Source: Arcobacteraceae bacterium (GTDB taxonomy: Bacteria > Campylobacterota > Campylobacteria > Campylobacterales > Arcobacteraceae). Taken from it: DNA of 64,000 nt. Numbering within the stretch: the stretch's first letter is position 1; every line of letters starts with the position of its first letter. The stretch spans positions 1 to 64,000 of the forward strand of contig JALNYH010000009.1 in assembly GCA_023229945.1 (NCBI GenBank). Reading direction: 5' to 3'. Made by a program: the position numbers and the translations under genes. The notes beneath the pieces are model-generated. The model did no database searches. It worked only from the letters and a program-made list of their open reading frames with translations, and had not been told where the DNA came from. Below are positions 45,493 through 54,849 of this stretch, one piece after another.

Positions 45493-47535
45493 TTAACTTT
45501 TAACAAGTCCAGCTTCTTTTAAAAATATACTAGGAACATAATCTTGCTTTTTTATTTTATCATATTTTGCGTAACTTAGATACAAAATATCTTTTGCCCT
45601 TGTCACTGCAACATAAAAAAGTCTTCTTTCTTCATCAAGTGATCCCCCTTTACTCATCAGCTTTCTATTTGGAAATCTCCCATCAGCTAAGTCAATAATA
45701 TATACTTCAATAAATTCCAAACCTTTACTAGCATGAACGCTAAGTAAGTTTACACCATCACCTTGACTCATCTCACTGCCACCTAAAACCATAGAGTTTA
45801 TGAATTTTTGTGTATTGCTATAATGGGTTGAAAGATTTTTAAGAAGTGCTACTTTTCTATCAATTCTTTGTTTTGACTCAAATTGCATACTTTCATCAAT
45901 ATTACCATCTTTTAATGTTGCTCTTTTTTTTGATATGGTTTCTTTTATATGACCAAAGAAGTCACTTTTATGAATATGTTCTATCAATGAAGCTGGTAGT
46001 TTTATCCTTTTTAACTCTTTTAAGAGTCTATAAAAACTATAAATATATATTGCTCCATCTACATTTAATTTTGGATGCTTTAAAACTGGATTCGATAAAA
46101 ATCCCTCTTCAAAATCCAAATCTTTAAATCTCCTAACACTACCTAATTCAAAAAAGTCATCAAATAATCCTAATTGAATATTTTTTACTTGTGCTGTATT
46201 AAAAGGGTTTTTGATTTCCGTATCAGGATGAAGTAGTCCTTGATGAATATCACCGTTGCCAAGTTTCAATAAAGCTTCAAATATCTCTTTTGATATAGTT
46301 TTTCCTATACCTTTGCCATATTCTAATGTATGGATAAAAGCCATCATATCATTTGGATTTACAAGCAAGAAAACCACATCCAAAATGACCTTAACCTCTT
46401 TTGCATCAAAAAAGCTATTCCCACCTTTTCTCTTAGATGGAATTCCATATTCTCTCAAAGTTGCTTCAATACCATCTGCAGTAGAGTTATTTCTATAAAT
46501 AATAGCTATTTCATTGTGTGGTGTTGTTGATTTTTTTATATTTTGTGCTATATAATCATATTGACCAAATGACTCATCAAAAACCAATAACTTTGGTAAA
46601 TAAAAACCCTCTTTTCTAACTACCTCTAAAGCTTTGTCATATATTCTTACATTGTTTTGTATTACTTTATTGGCAAGTTCAAGTATAAGCCTAGTGGAGC
46701 GATAATTTTTATTTAATGTAAATACACTAGCCCCTTGATATTTTTGGGTAAATGTACTAATGATTGATATATCAGAACCATTAAAGGCATAAATAGACTG
46801 GTCATAATCACCAACACAAAAAAGTGACTTTGGACGAAACCCATCTAAAATTTTACTTTGTAGCGGATTGGTATCTTGGTATTCATCTACTAATATTTCT
46901 TCAAATTTTAAAATCTCTGATTCATCTTCACTATTTAAAACTTCAAGCATTCTTGTAAGCAAATCATCAAAACTAGCATATCCATAAGTTTTTTTTAACT
47001 CATTAAATTCTAAAACCACATCATCATAAATCAATGAATACAATTCATGTTCACTATTTTTTTCTTTAATCCACTCCATAAAAGATTGATTATTGTTGCT
47101 ATTTAAATATAAAGAATACATATCATACAAATATCCACCATCATAAGGGCTAGAACTATTCCTATCCATAAAAACTCTTTTTTCATATACACTCTTGAAC
47201 AAAGTTTTTAATTCATTTGGTTGTTTTAGAGTTAAAGGAATATTTAGTTCTTTTAATAGCTTATAACTAACAGAGTGAAAAGTACCTGCTACTATCTCTT
47301 TTGCTGTTGCTTGTCCAAAATATTTAGCAACCCTTGTAATCATCTCACTTGCAGCTTTGTTGGTAAATGTTAGGAGTAATATCTTACTTGGACTTATCCC
47401 ACTATTTAACATATAAGCAATTCTTCCAACAATAGTGGAAGTTTTTCCAGTTCCAGCACTGGCAATTATTAGGTTATGCCCTTTTTGACAACTCGCAGCT
47501 GAGAGTTGTTCAGCATTTAGATTATTTAATGGCAT
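45493..47535 (-). CDS. UvrD/Rep/PcrA-type ATP-dependent DNA helicase
   Basis: A 680-residue superfamily 1A 3'-5' helicase. Motifs in order: Q-motif LNAEQLSAA, Walker A ASAGTGKTS near residue 26, Ia LLLTFTNKAASEM, II VDEYQDTNPLQ, III GDYDQSIYAFNGSD, IV LNKNYRSTRLIL, V LLSVHASKGLEF and VI RRLFYVAVTRAKD. Complete and full length for a Rep/PcrA-like protein acting in repair or fork restart. The start at 47535 overlaps the znuB stop by 14 bases, so it is translated as part of the znuCB transcript, an odd partnership. Confidence 0.92.
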   Translation of the reverse strand: MPLNNLNAEQLSAASCQKGHNLIIASAGTGKTSTIVGRIAYMLNSGISPSKILLLTFTNKAASEMITRVAKYFGQATAKEIVAGTFHSVSYKLLKELNIPLTLKQPNELKTLFKSVYEKRVFMDRNSSSPYDGGYLYDMYSLYLNSNNNQSFMEWIKEKNSEHELYSLIYDDVVLEFNELKKTYGYASFDDLLTRMLEVLNSEDESEILKFEEILVDEYQDTNPLQSKILDGFRPKSLFCVGDYDQSIYAFNGSDISIISTFTQKYQGASVFTLNKNYRSTRLILELANKVIQNNVRIYDKALEVVRKEGFYLPKLLVFDESFGQYDYIAQNIKKSTTPHNEIAIIYRNNSTADGIEATLREYGIPSKRKGGNSFFDAKEVKVILDVVFLLVNPNDMMAFIHTLEYGKGIGKTISKEIFEALLKLGNGDIHQGLLHPDTEIKNPFNTAQVKNIQLGLFDDFFELGSVRRFKDLDFEEGFLSNPVLKHPKLNVDGAIYIYSFYRLLKELKRIKLPASLIEHIHKSDFFGHIKETISKKRATLKDGNIDESMQFESKQRIDRKVALLKNLSTHYSNTQKFINSMVLGGSEMSQGDGVNLLSVHASKGLEFIEVYIIDLADGRFPNRKLMSKGGSLDEERRLFYVAVTRAKDILYLSYAKYDKIKKQDYVPSIFLKEAGLVKS

Positions 47536-48322
47536 AAAAACCTTTGACTAAAACTAATGCCAATATTGAAACAATAATAATACTTGCTCCACTACTCACA
47601 TCGTAGAAATAAGAAAAAACAAGTCCACAAATAGTAAATACAACTGCAAGAAGTGAACTTAAAATCATCATACTAGACAATCTATTTACAAAATTCTCGG
47701 CTATAAAAGTAGGTATTGTTAAAAGTGCAATAACCAATATAAGCCCAACTACTCTAATAGCTGCTACAATTGTAAGTGCTGCTAAAAGGAGCATCAATGT
47801 ATAAAATATTTTTACACTAATTCCTCTAAGCGTTGCAAACTCTGGGTCATAAGAAACTGCTAGTAATTCTTTATAAAAGAGTATTACAATACCTACAATT
47901 AAAATATCAACAATAAATATAAACCAAATATCGGCGCTACTTACTGCCAAAATTGAACCAAATAAATAGCTCATCAAATCGACATTATATCCAGGTGTCA
48001 TATCTACTAGTATTATACCAATAGCCATCCCACCAGCCCAAATGACACCAATTAAAGCATCCAGTCTTTCACGCTTTCTCAAAGTCAAAAACGCTATAAC
48101 ACCAGCACATAAAAGTGCAAAAACTGTAGTACCCAAAAGTATAGGAAGCCCAAAAAATATAGCAATACCAATTCCACCATAGCTACTATGAGCGATTCCG
48201 CCAGCTAAGAATGTCATTTTATTTACGACTATTAATGAACCAACAATTCCTACTGCAATTGCTATGAGTACGCCAGAGAGCAAAGCATTTTGGATAAATG
48301 TAAATTGTAACATATCAAACAT
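47522..48322 (-). CDS. znuB: Zinc/metal ABC transporter permease
   Basis: A 266-residue integral membrane protein of the ABC-3 family with about eight helices. NALLSGVLIAIAVGIVGSLIVVNKMTFLAGGIAHSSYGGIGIA and the cytoplasmic EFATLRGISVK coupling segment are typical of ZnuB/MntB. ATG 48322 (MFDMLQF) is preferred over 48352, giving an 8-base overlap with znuC. With ZnuC and the distant ZnuA (11570-12451) it should import Zn2+; no other substrate-binding gene is adjacent. Confidence 0.92.
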   Translation of the reverse strand: MFDMLQFTFIQNALLSGVLIAIAVGIVGSLIVVNKMTFLAGGIAHSSYGGIGIAIFFGLPILLGTTVFALLCAGVIAFLTLRKRERLDALIGVIWAGGMAIGIILVDMTPGYNVDLMSYLFGSILAVSSADIWFIFIVDILIVGIVILFYKELLAVSYDPEFATLRGISVKIFYTLMLLLAALTIVAAIRVVGLILVIALLTIPTFIAENFVNRLSSMMILSSLLAVVFTICGLVFSYFYDVSSGASIIIVSILALVLVKGFYAIK

Positions 48323-49055
48323 GGCTACATCCACAAGTGTGATTGTCTGCAAGACCTAGCAAAAGTTCCACCTCACATAAGTGACCATTTTTCATAACTT
48401 CAATATTTTTTGTAATTTGTGATAAATTATGATAAACCAAAGTTTTATTGATATATGCTACATTTTTAGCATATCCTAAAGAAACTGATATGTCATGAGT
48501 TATTACTACAATTGCAATATCTTGATTTAATTCTTTTAAAAGATTATAAATATCTTTTTGACCCTGTACATCTATATTTGCCGTTGGTTCATCAAGTAAA
48601 ATGATTTTGGGCATTTGCACCAATGCTCTTGCTATAAAAACCCTTTGTCTTTGTCCACCTGAGAGTTCACCTATTTTTTTATTACTAAATTCACTCATAC
48701 CCACTAATTCCAAAGCTTTCAAAGCACCATCAAGTTGTTGTTTTTCATATCCAAAAAGACTAAACTTATAAGCATACCCCATCAGTACAGCTTCAAGTGC
48801 AGTAATTGGAAAATCAAGATTTAAATTTGTATTTTGCGGAACATACCCTATTTCATTAATCTGATATTTATGTTTTATAGTACCACTACTTGGATTTAAA
48901 ATCCCAAGCATTAGTTTAAAAAGTGTAGATTTACCACCACCGTTTGGACCAATTATTGCTAAAAAATCTTTTTCTTCTATATTTAGTGAAACTTTTTCTA
49001 AGGTAGTGGCGGTATCATAATTAAATGTTAGATTGTTTATCTCAATTATATTCAT
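48315..49055 (-). CDS. znuC: Zinc/metal ABC transporter ATP-binding protein
   Basis: A 246-residue ATPase with Walker A GPNGGGKST near residue 37, Q-loop GYVPQNTNLN, signature LSGGQRQR, Walker B IILLDEPTAN and switch VITHD. The C-terminus carries DNHTCGCSH, a small Cys/His-rich tail that could sense or hold metal. First gene of the znuC-znuB-helicase run. The perfect Zur-like palindrome of the znuA region is not repeated upstream; only a looser inverted repeat at 49091-49108 is seen. Confidence 0.93.
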   Translation of the reverse strand: MNIIEINNLTFNYDTATTLEKVSLNIEEKDFLAIIGPNGGGKSTLFKLMLGILNPSSGTIKHKYQINEIGYVPQNTNLNLDFPITALEAVLMGYAYKFSLFGYEKQQLDGALKALELVGMSEFSNKKIGELSGGQRQRVFIARALVQMPKIILLDEPTANIDVQGQKDIYNLLKELNQDIAIVVITHDISVSLGYAKNVAYINKTLVYHNLSQITKNIEVMKNGHLCEVELLLGLADNHTCGCSHV

Positions 49056-49090
49056 TTGCGGATTATACTATTTTTTTAGTAATAAGCTGA

Positions 49091-49108
49091 TAAACTAACT
49101 TTAGTTTA
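49091..49108. promoter_or_regulatory. Inverted repeat between znuC and its upstream gene
   Basis: TAAACTAACTTTAGTTTA, 8 of 9 pairs. It could be a terminator for the upstream gene or an operator for znuC; it differs clearly from the znuA palindromes. Confidence 0.35.
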
Positions 49109-49109
49109 A

Positions 49110-49619
49110 TTAATTGGGTGTACTTAATTCCCTGATTTCATAACTAAGTGCTTGTTTTGTAAAATCTATTGAATACACAAACAAAGTTTTTACTAGTGGA
49201 TTTATTTTTACATTGTTTTCATCAACCACATCAAATAGTTTCAATTCTATTACTTCACTCACTTGTGTATCTTTTGGAGTGATTACCATAGAGATTGGTT
49301 TAAGTGCTTTTATCATATTTAAAGTCAATTTATAAATTTTAGGTTCTAATCCACCTAAAATATCACCATCTTTATCTTCTTTTTCAATTGCATGAAACAA
49401 TAAAGTAAGATTTTCTTTAAATATTGCCTTATCCCAACTAATTTTTCCTTTTGAATAATAAAACACACAACTCTTATTTAAAAGTGGATGTGGTTTTGCT
49501 GCTTTTATCTCTTCAATAAGTTGTAAAAAAAAGTTTTTCCCACCAAATCTCATAGCATCTGCTAACATTATTTTATGTATTTCTTGTTTTGTAGCAACTG
49601 GTAATTTATTAAAATTCAT
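49110..49619 (-). CDS. Conserved-looking hypothetical protein
   Basis: A 169-residue soluble protein opening MNFNKLPVATKQEIHKIMLADAMRFGG. It mixes helices with beta-rich segments (KPISMVITPKDTQVSEVIELKLFDVVDENNV). No signal peptide, membrane helix or known motif is visible, and I do not recognise the family. A CGGAGAAAT site precedes the ATG and codon use matches neighbours, so it is very likely a gene. Neighbours (mnmD-like gene upstream, znuC downstream) give no clear function. Confidence 0.7.
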   Translation of the reverse strand: MNFNKLPVATKQEIHKIMLADAMRFGGKNFFLQLIEEIKAAKPHPLLNKSCVFYYSKGKISWDKAIFKENLTLLFHAIEKEDKDGDILGGLEPKIYKLTLNMIKALKPISMVITPKDTQVSEVIELKLFDVVDENNVKINPLVKTLFVYSIDFTKQALSYEIRELSTPN

Positions 49620-49661
49620 ATTTCTCCGATTATTTTATTGTGATTATACCACAAATTAATT

Positions 49662-50399
49662 TTATATTAAAACTTTTGCATTTTTATTATTGATTTTTTT
49701 GAGTTCCATATCGATAAATTTATATTTATCTTGCCGTTGTTTAAAAGCCAATGTACTTTTTCTTCCATTTTCAACAAATATTTCATATATCATAAATCCA
49801 TTCTCACTCATTGTAAGTCTTACATTTGTAGCTATTGAATAAGTTGTCAATATACCATCAGTATTTATAAGATTTGAAATTAGATGAAAATAGCTCATAT
49901 TCCAAAGCTCATAATTTACATCACTACTAAAAGCATCTTGATACACTATATCTATATTATTTAAATTTTGTATATATTCTCTTGCATCTGTGCAAGATAC
50001 CTCTATTTTATGAAACTCATCTTCATAAAATAGATTGTTTGAGACTTCTAAGATTATATGTTTTATTTCATCAAATTCTTTTGGATAGGAAAAATTCTTA
50101 AGATTTTTTATAAGCTCACCATCTAGTTCTGGGGAAAAAAATTCTATTTTCTTTGGATGTTTAGATTTTATATTATGAAGTATTGTCAAAAATGTATTAT
50201 AACCAAGCCCAAAACAAATATCTAGTATTCTAAGTGTATCTTTTTTTTGATGATGCTTAAATGCTGGGAGAATATGTTTTTGTAATGATTCTTGGATAGC
50301 TCCATCTTTTATACTATGATATGCCTGATTATATTTTGTACTAAAAAGTGTATTTGAGCCATCAGATGTTTCAACTATTTCTATAATCCACTTCCCCAC
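49662..50399 (-). CDS. MnmC methyltransferase-domain protein (MnmD-like)
   Basis: A 245-residue SAM-dependent methyltransferase of the DUF752/MnmC N-terminal family. It has ILDICFGLGYNTFL (SAM-binding loop), the substrate-side VYQDAFSSDVNYELWNMSYFHLISNLI and GILTTYSIATNVR. In bacteria the domain methylates nm5(s2)U34 to mnm5(s2)U in wobble uridines. The FAD-dependent oxidase domain of bifunctional MnmC is absent, as in stand-alone MnmD. It overlaps the preceding 148-residue gene by 19 bases, so they are coupled. Confidence 0.85.
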   Translation of the reverse strand: MGKWIIEIVETSDGSNTLFSTKYNQAYHSIKDGAIQESLQKHILPAFKHHQKKDTLRILDICFGLGYNTFLTILHNIKSKHPKKIEFFSPELDGELIKNLKNFSYPKEFDEIKHIILEVSNNLFYEDEFHKIEVSCTDAREYIQNLNNIDIVYQDAFSSDVNYELWNMSYFHLISNLINTDGILTTYSIATNVRLTMSENGFMIYEIFVENGRKSTLAFKQRQDKYKFIDMELKKINNKNAKVLI

Positions 50400-50827
50400 T
50401 TATGCATTTTTTTGCCACATACTAAATAAAAATTATCAAAAATATCTATCTCATTTATTGCCAAAAAATCATAACTGTCCAATAAATTTTTTAATGTAAA
50501 AGCATCTATAGAATTTTGTTTACTTGATATTAATATAATATTTGCAGAATTTTCTAATGTATGATAAATTTCTTCGAGGAGATATGCATTTGAATGATCA
50601 ATAACATCACATAAAACTGCATATTCAAATGCTCTAGGTCTTAGCCTAAAGCCACTTTGAGCCAACTCATTGTTATAAATGAGTTCTTTAATTCTAGGAT
50701 TAATATCTTTTAAAAATTCTTGTAGTACTATAGTAAAATCAGGTAAATGATTTTGAACTATCAGGACTCTAAGTTCTGGAGATTTTTTAATCAGTGCTTG
50801 AAAAAACTCAATTGATTGTTTAGTCAT
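50381..50827 (-). CDS. Hypothetical protein between luxS and the mnmD-like gene
   Basis: A 148-residue protein starting [15 protein letters not shown]. The second half ([34 protein letters not shown] ... [26 protein letters not shown]) looks like the C-terminal half of a SAM-methyltransferase Rossmann fold, but the glycine-rich SAM loop is not seen. It overlaps luxS by 8 bases and the mnmD-like gene by 19. ATG 50827 is chosen over 50854, which would run further into luxS. Function unknown; methyl metabolism is a loose inference from both neighbours. Confidence 0.65.
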   Translation of the reverse strand: MTKQSIEFFQALIKKSPELRVLIVQNHLPDFTIVLQEFLKDINPRIKELIYNNELAQSGFRLRPRAFEYAVLCDVIDHSNAYLLEEIYHTLENSANIILISSKQNSIDAFTLKNLLDSYDFLAINEIDIFDNFYLVCGKKMHKWGSGL

Positions 50828-51335
50828 CACATCCACATAATAAAGAATCATCAAGCTTCAAGTCATCATTACTAGCTATGCTAATACCATCTTTAATTAT
50901 CTTTTTTGCTATTTTTTTAGCACTTTTAAGTGAATGCATTGCATAAGTTCCACACTGATAAACATTGAGTTCTGGAATATCTTTTTTACTTTTGACAGTC
51001 AAGATATCCACCATAGATGCCAACCATGCCTCAGCAACAGTAGATGATTCTGGTGTACCTATCAAACTCATATAAAATCCAGTTTTACATCCCATAGGTG
51101 AAATATCAATAATTTCAACACCATTACCATTCAAATGATCTCTCATAAAACCAGCAAACAAATGCTCAAGAGTATGAACACCTTTTGAACTCATTTTGTC
51201 AATATTTGGTTTACAAAATCTTAAATCATAAACAGTAATCAAATCACCCTTTGGTGTGGTCATAGTCTTAGCTACTCTTACACTTGGAGCTGACATTTTT
51301 GTATGATCTACTTTAAAACTATCTAGTAATGGCAC
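50820..51335 (-). CDS. luxS: S-ribosylhomocysteine lyase
   Basis: A 171-residue enzyme splitting S-ribosylhomocysteine to homocysteine and DPD, the AI-2 precursor, in the activated methyl cycle. The metal-binding HTLEH is near residue 54-58 with [11 protein letters not shown] following. The third ligand cysteine is in [14 protein letters not shown]. It ends in CGCDD. Length is normal. First gene of a run with the unknown and mnmD-like genes; the upstream region is the heptad repeat array, so its promoter must lie within or beyond that array. Confidence 0.96.
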   Translation of the reverse strand: MPLLDSFKVDHTKMSAPSVRVAKTMTTPKGDLITVYDLRFCKPNIDKMSSKGVHTLEHLFAGFMRDHLNGNGVEIIDISPMGCKTGFYMSLIGTPESSTVAEAWLASMVDILTVKSKKDIPELNVYQCGTYAMHSLKSAKKIAKKIIKDGISIASNDDLKLDDSLLCGCDD

Positions 51336-51350
51336 GAAAACTCCTTAAAA

Positions 51351-51464
51351 AACTAATAACTAATAATGAACAACTAATAACTATCGTATTCGCTACGCTC
51401 ATAATTTTCCAATTGTGACAAAGTCACACATAAATTATTAATTATTAGTTGTTAATTATTAATT
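51351..51464. repeat. Inverted heptad repeat arrays around hairpins
   Basis: The left arm is five in-phase heptads, AACTAAT, AACTAAT, AATGAAC, AACTAAT, AACTATC (51351-51385). The right arm is ATAAATT, ATTAATT, ATTAGTT, GTTAATT, ATTAATT (51430-51464). The core holds CGTA-TTCGC-TACG and TGTGAC-AAA-GTCACA. Sequence and architecture match 11465-11575. Confidence 0.65.
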
Positions 51465-51490
51465 AAAAAAAGCCCAAAAGGGCTTTTTTT
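51465..51490 (-). terminator. Terminator of the porCDAB operon
   Basis: AAAAAAAGCCC-AAAA-GGGCTTTTTTT, symmetrical with strong T-runs on both strands, beginning at the porB stop. Confidence 0.9.
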
Positions 51491-52445
51491 ATACTCTCGC
51501 TTCTTCTCTTCTTTGTAAATAATCCCACTTAGCATCTACTCTTTTTTGCCATTCATCTATTATATACTCATATTGTGGTTTAAATAAATGTTTAAACCTT
51601 GGTTGGAATGCTAAATAGTCTCTTACAGGTATTACATTTTTTGGTCTGTAAGTAATATTTAATTCTGTTCCATTAATAATTTCATAAAGAGGGAAAACCA
51701 AAGAATCAACCGCTAAGTCACTTGCTTCAACAGTTTTATGCATCGGAAACTTCCACTCAGTAGTACATGCACTCATTGCATTTATAAATACTGGACCTTC
51801 TGTTGCAAATCCTGTTTGAATTTTTTTAACCATGTCTTTCCATTTATTTGGAGCAACTTGTGCAACATATGGAGCGCCATGAGCTGCCATAATAGCTAGC
51901 ATATCTTTTTTATTTTTTTTCTCACCATAAGATGTACTTCCAGCTGGAGAAGTAGTTGCACTAGCACCTATTGGAGTAGATGAACTTCTTTGACCACCTG
52001 TATTTGCATAAACTTCATTGTCTAAACAAACATACATCATATCATGTCCTCTTTCAAAACATCCACTTATCCATTGAAAACCAATATCATAAGTTGCACC
52101 ATCTCCACCAAAAGCTACAAACTTTGGATCTTTTTGATTAGGATCTAATCTTCCTTTTCTTTTGAGTGCTTTATGCATAGACTCTGCACCAGCAACTGCT
52201 GTACTTGCATTCTCAAAGCCAATGTGAATCCATGAGCAATCCCATGAAGTATGAGGATAAATAGCAGTACAAACTTCAAGACATCCTGTTGCAGCACTTA
52301 CCACAAGATTGTCATTTGTAGCATTTAAGATTTCTCTTACTATAATAGAGTGAGCACACCCTGGACATAAAACATGGGCACCTTCAAATCTCTCAGCAGC
52401 TGTTGAAAACGATTTTAAATTCTTTATCTCTTTTTGATTACTCAT
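51489..52445 (-). CDS. porB: Pyruvate:ferredoxin oxidoreductase, beta subunit
   Basis: A 318-residue thiamine-diphosphate-binding subunit. CPGCAHSIIVREIL near residue 22 and the TPP/Mg motif GGDGATYDIGFQWISG followed by LDNEVYANTGGQRSSSTPIGA are diagnostic. With the other three subunits it converts pyruvate and CoA to acetyl-CoA and CO2, passing electrons to ferredoxin or flavodoxin. Last gene of the operon, 9 bases after porA; its stop abuts a strong terminator. Confidence 0.95.
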   Translation of the reverse strand: MSNQKEIKNLKSFSTAAERFEGAHVLCPGCAHSIIVREILNATNDNLVVSAATGCLEVCTAIYPHTSWDCSWIHIGFENASTAVAGAESMHKALKRKGRLDPNQKDPKFVAFGGDGATYDIGFQWISGCFERGHDMMYVCLDNEVYANTGGQRSSSTPIGASATTSPAGSTSYGEKKNKKDMLAIMAAHGAPYVAQVAPNKWKDMVKKIQTGFATEGPVFINAMSACTTEWKFPMHKTVEASDLAVDSLVFPLYEIINGTELNITYRPKNVIPVRDYLAFQPRFKHLFKPQYEYIIDEWQKRVDAKWDYLQRREEARV

Positions 52446-52454
52446 ATTTAGTCC

Positions 52455-53681
52455 TTATACATTATAAAAGCCAAGTTCTGGCCCTCTAACACCGACAAAT
52501 CTTTGAAGTGGTCCATTTCTTTTTCCACTTTTTGCATCTTTGTCAAGTTCTCTATAGATATCACAAAGTATAGCTATAGTCATATCTCTTCCACCTAATC
52601 CGTATATTATATTACTCATAACTGGACGAGCTGGAGTATTAAATAATGCTCCACTTACTTCATTGAATAACATACCAACAGTTCCACCAGGTGCGCTTCT
52701 ATCCATACATGCAATAGCTTTTACATTTTGCAATGCAGATGCCAATTCTTCAAGAGGGAAAGGTCGTATTACTCTTGGTGCAATAATTCCAGCTTTTATT
52801 CCTTCATTTCTCATTTGATCAGCAGCAATCTGTGCTGATTCATAAGTAGTACCAAGTGCAACAATTACAACCTCAGCATCTTCTAGTTTATATGTTTCTA
52901 CTCTATTATATTTTCTACCAGTTAATTGCTCAAACTCGGCAAATACTTCATCTATTACTTTTGTAGAACCCATCAATGCAGAATGTTGTTTAGCCTTATG
53001 TTCAAAGTGCCAATTTTCTTCAGTTTGAACACCATGAGTTACAGGCTTAGAAAAATCAAGCATTGAATTTACTGCTTTATAAGCACCAACAAAATCACAT
53101 GCTGTTTTATCATCAAGTACATTTACATTTTGTGCAGTATGTGAACACATAAACCCATCTTGATTTACAATTACAGGTAATCTTACATCTAAGTGTTCAC
53201 CAATTTTAAATGAGCATAAAGTCATATCATATACTTCTTGTGGAGAAAAAGAACAAATATTAATCCACCCACTATCACGCCCAAGATACATATCAGAATG
53301 GTCTCCATTTACATTTAATGGAGCTGCTAATGCACGATTTACTTGCATTAATGTTATAGGTAATCTCATACCACTAGCTTGATAAAGTACTTCTATCATA
53401 AGTGCAAAACCTTGACTTGAAGTCGCAGTAGCGACTCTTCCACCAGCTGCTGCTGCACCAACACAGGCACTCATAGCAGCATGTTCACTCTCAACCATAA
53501 CAAACTCACCATCAATAAAACCATTTGCATGAAATCCTGCATAATTTTCAACTGTTGGAGTAGATGGAGTAATAGGATATGCTGCAACTACATCTATATC
53601 AGCTTGTCTAAAAGCTTGAGCTGCCGCCATATTACCATCCCAAACTTCTACAGTGTCTAGTTCCATAATCTTCTTATTCAT
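52455..53681 (-). CDS. porA: Pyruvate:ferredoxin oxidoreductase, alpha subunit
   Basis: 408 residues. DVVAAYPITPSTPTVENYA, MVESEHAAMSACVGAAAAGGRVATATSSQGFALM and the CoA-site region VEVVIVALGTTYESAQ fit PorA. Forms the active site with PorB. It starts 2 bases after the ferredoxin-subunit stop. Confidence 0.95.
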   Translation of the reverse strand: MNKKIMELDTVEVWDGNMAAAQAFRQADIDVVAAYPITPSTPTVENYAGFHANGFIDGEFVMVESEHAAMSACVGAAAAGGRVATATSSQGFALMIEVLYQASGMRLPITLMQVNRALAAPLNVNGDHSDMYLGRDSGWINICSFSPQEVYDMTLCSFKIGEHLDVRLPVIVNQDGFMCSHTAQNVNVLDDKTACDFVGAYKAVNSMLDFSKPVTHGVQTEENWHFEHKAKQHSALMGSTKVIDEVFAEFEQLTGRKYNRVETYKLEDAEVVIVALGTTYESAQIAADQMRNEGIKAGIIAPRVIRPFPLEELASALQNVKAIACMDRSAPGGTVGMLFNEVSGALFNTPARPVMSNIIYGLGGRDMTIAILCDIYRELDKDAKSGKRNGPLQRFVGVRGPELGFYNV

Positions 53682-53683
53682 AA

Positions 53684-54094
53684 TTACTCACCTTTTGTTT
53701 TTTGAGGCCATTGTGTAAGTGCCTCTTCATTTTTTTCTTGTTCTGCAAACATTAAAAGTGATTTTGGATTTGTTGGACAAACTTCCACACAAATTCCACA
53801 TCCTTTACAGTGGTCATAATCTACACCAACCATTTTTTTGTCTCTTGAAATAATAGAAGTATCTGGACAGTATAGCCAACAATTTTGGCAATCTATACAA
53901 AGTTCACTATTCCAAACTGGTTTATAAACTCTCCAATCTCCCACATAAGCCATCTTAGAGTTTGTTTCACTATAATGTCTATCTTCTGGCAAAACTTCCG
54001 CTACATTGTAATTGATATCACCTTCAAATGAATATAAAGCAGCACCAATTACTAGCTCATCCCAACCCATCTCTTTTATAGTTTTAGTATTCAT
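53684..54094 (-). CDS. porD: Pyruvate:ferredoxin oxidoreductase, delta (ferredoxin) subunit
   Basis: 136 residues with two [4Fe-4S] motifs: NSELCIDCQNCWLYCPD (residues about 63-78) and YDHCKGCGICVEVCP (about 94-108). The N-terminal 60 residues are an extension without cysteines, longer than in archaeal PorD. Transfers electrons from the TPP site. 9 bases after the gamma-subunit stop. Confidence 0.93.
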   Translation of the reverse strand: MNTKTIKEMGWDELVIGAALYSFEGDINYNVAEVLPEDRHYSETNSKMAYVGDWRVYKPVWNSELCIDCQNCWLYCPDTSIISRDKKMVGVDYDHCKGCGICVEVCPTNPKSLLMFAEQEKNEEALTQWPQKTKGE

Positions 54095-54103
54095 TCCAAA
54101 CTC

Positions 54104-54667
54104 CTATCTAACTTCATTATATGCACGCTCTATTGCGATCATATTTGCATCAATTATATTTTGAGGAAGTTTACCTAGTACTTTTTTCATTGCATTTTGG
54201 AAATACTCTAAATCAAACATACCATCAACTTTCATTAAAGCACCTAGTACTGGGGTGTTAGGTATTGGTTTACCAATAGTCTCTGTTGCTATCCCTATAC
54301 AATCAACCACAAAAACTCTATCCTCTTTTCCTTTTAATGCTGGGATTAAAGGAATTAATTTATCTTTTTCAAGATGTGTCGTGATTATGTATTTAGTAGT
54401 ATCTTTTTCATTTGCTGTAATATTATCAGTAAATGCAAGACCTGGGTCAATAATCAACACATAATCTGGTCTCATGTACTTTTCATGATTTAATATAACA
54501 CTATCATCAATTCTATTGTACGCAGTCATCGAAGCACCTCTTTTTGCAGATCCATAAAAGGCAAATGCTTGTACTTGCTTTCCTGTTTTTGCAATAACTG
54601 AGCCAAGACCTTTTGCTCCTGTTACAGCTCCTTGACCAGCACGGCTGTGCCATCTAATTTCTAGCAT
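54104..54667 (-). CDS. porC: Pyruvate:ferredoxin oxidoreductase, gamma subunit
   Basis: 187 residues, MLEIRWHSRAGQGAVTGAKGLGSVIAKTGK at the start, the hallmark of the gamma domain. ATG 54667 is chosen because AGGAG lies 5 bases upstream; an in-frame start at 54700 lacks this. First gene of porCDAB. The 180 bases upstream contain an inverted GTAGACA/TGTCTGC pair but no clear promoter could be fixed. Confidence 0.93.
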   Translation of the reverse strand: MLEIRWHSRAGQGAVTGAKGLGSVIAKTGKQVQAFAFYGSAKRGASMTAYNRIDDSVILNHEKYMRPDYVLIIDPGLAFTDNITANEKDTTKYIITTHLEKDKLIPLIPALKGKEDRVFVVDCIGIATETIGKPIPNTPVLGALMKVDGMFDLEYFQNAMKKVLGKLPQNIIDANMIAIERAYNEVR

Positions 54668-54849
54668 TTTTGCTCCTAAAAATTTATTTATTACCAACAC
54701 TTACCACATCTAACTATATGAAATATGCGATAATTGCTTAATAATCCAACCCTATAGAGATGGCTTGTAGACACACTAATTTTTGTCTGCTCAATTTTAT
54801 GTAAAAAGAGCTTAGAAAATACTTTGACAAAAAAGTAATATCTACAAAA

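Noticed and set aside
54701..54849. tRNA or structured leader upstream of porC
   Set aside because: A short GTAGACA/TGTCTGC inverted pair is present but no cloverleaf, T-loop or CCA-type end; nothing firm can be claimed.
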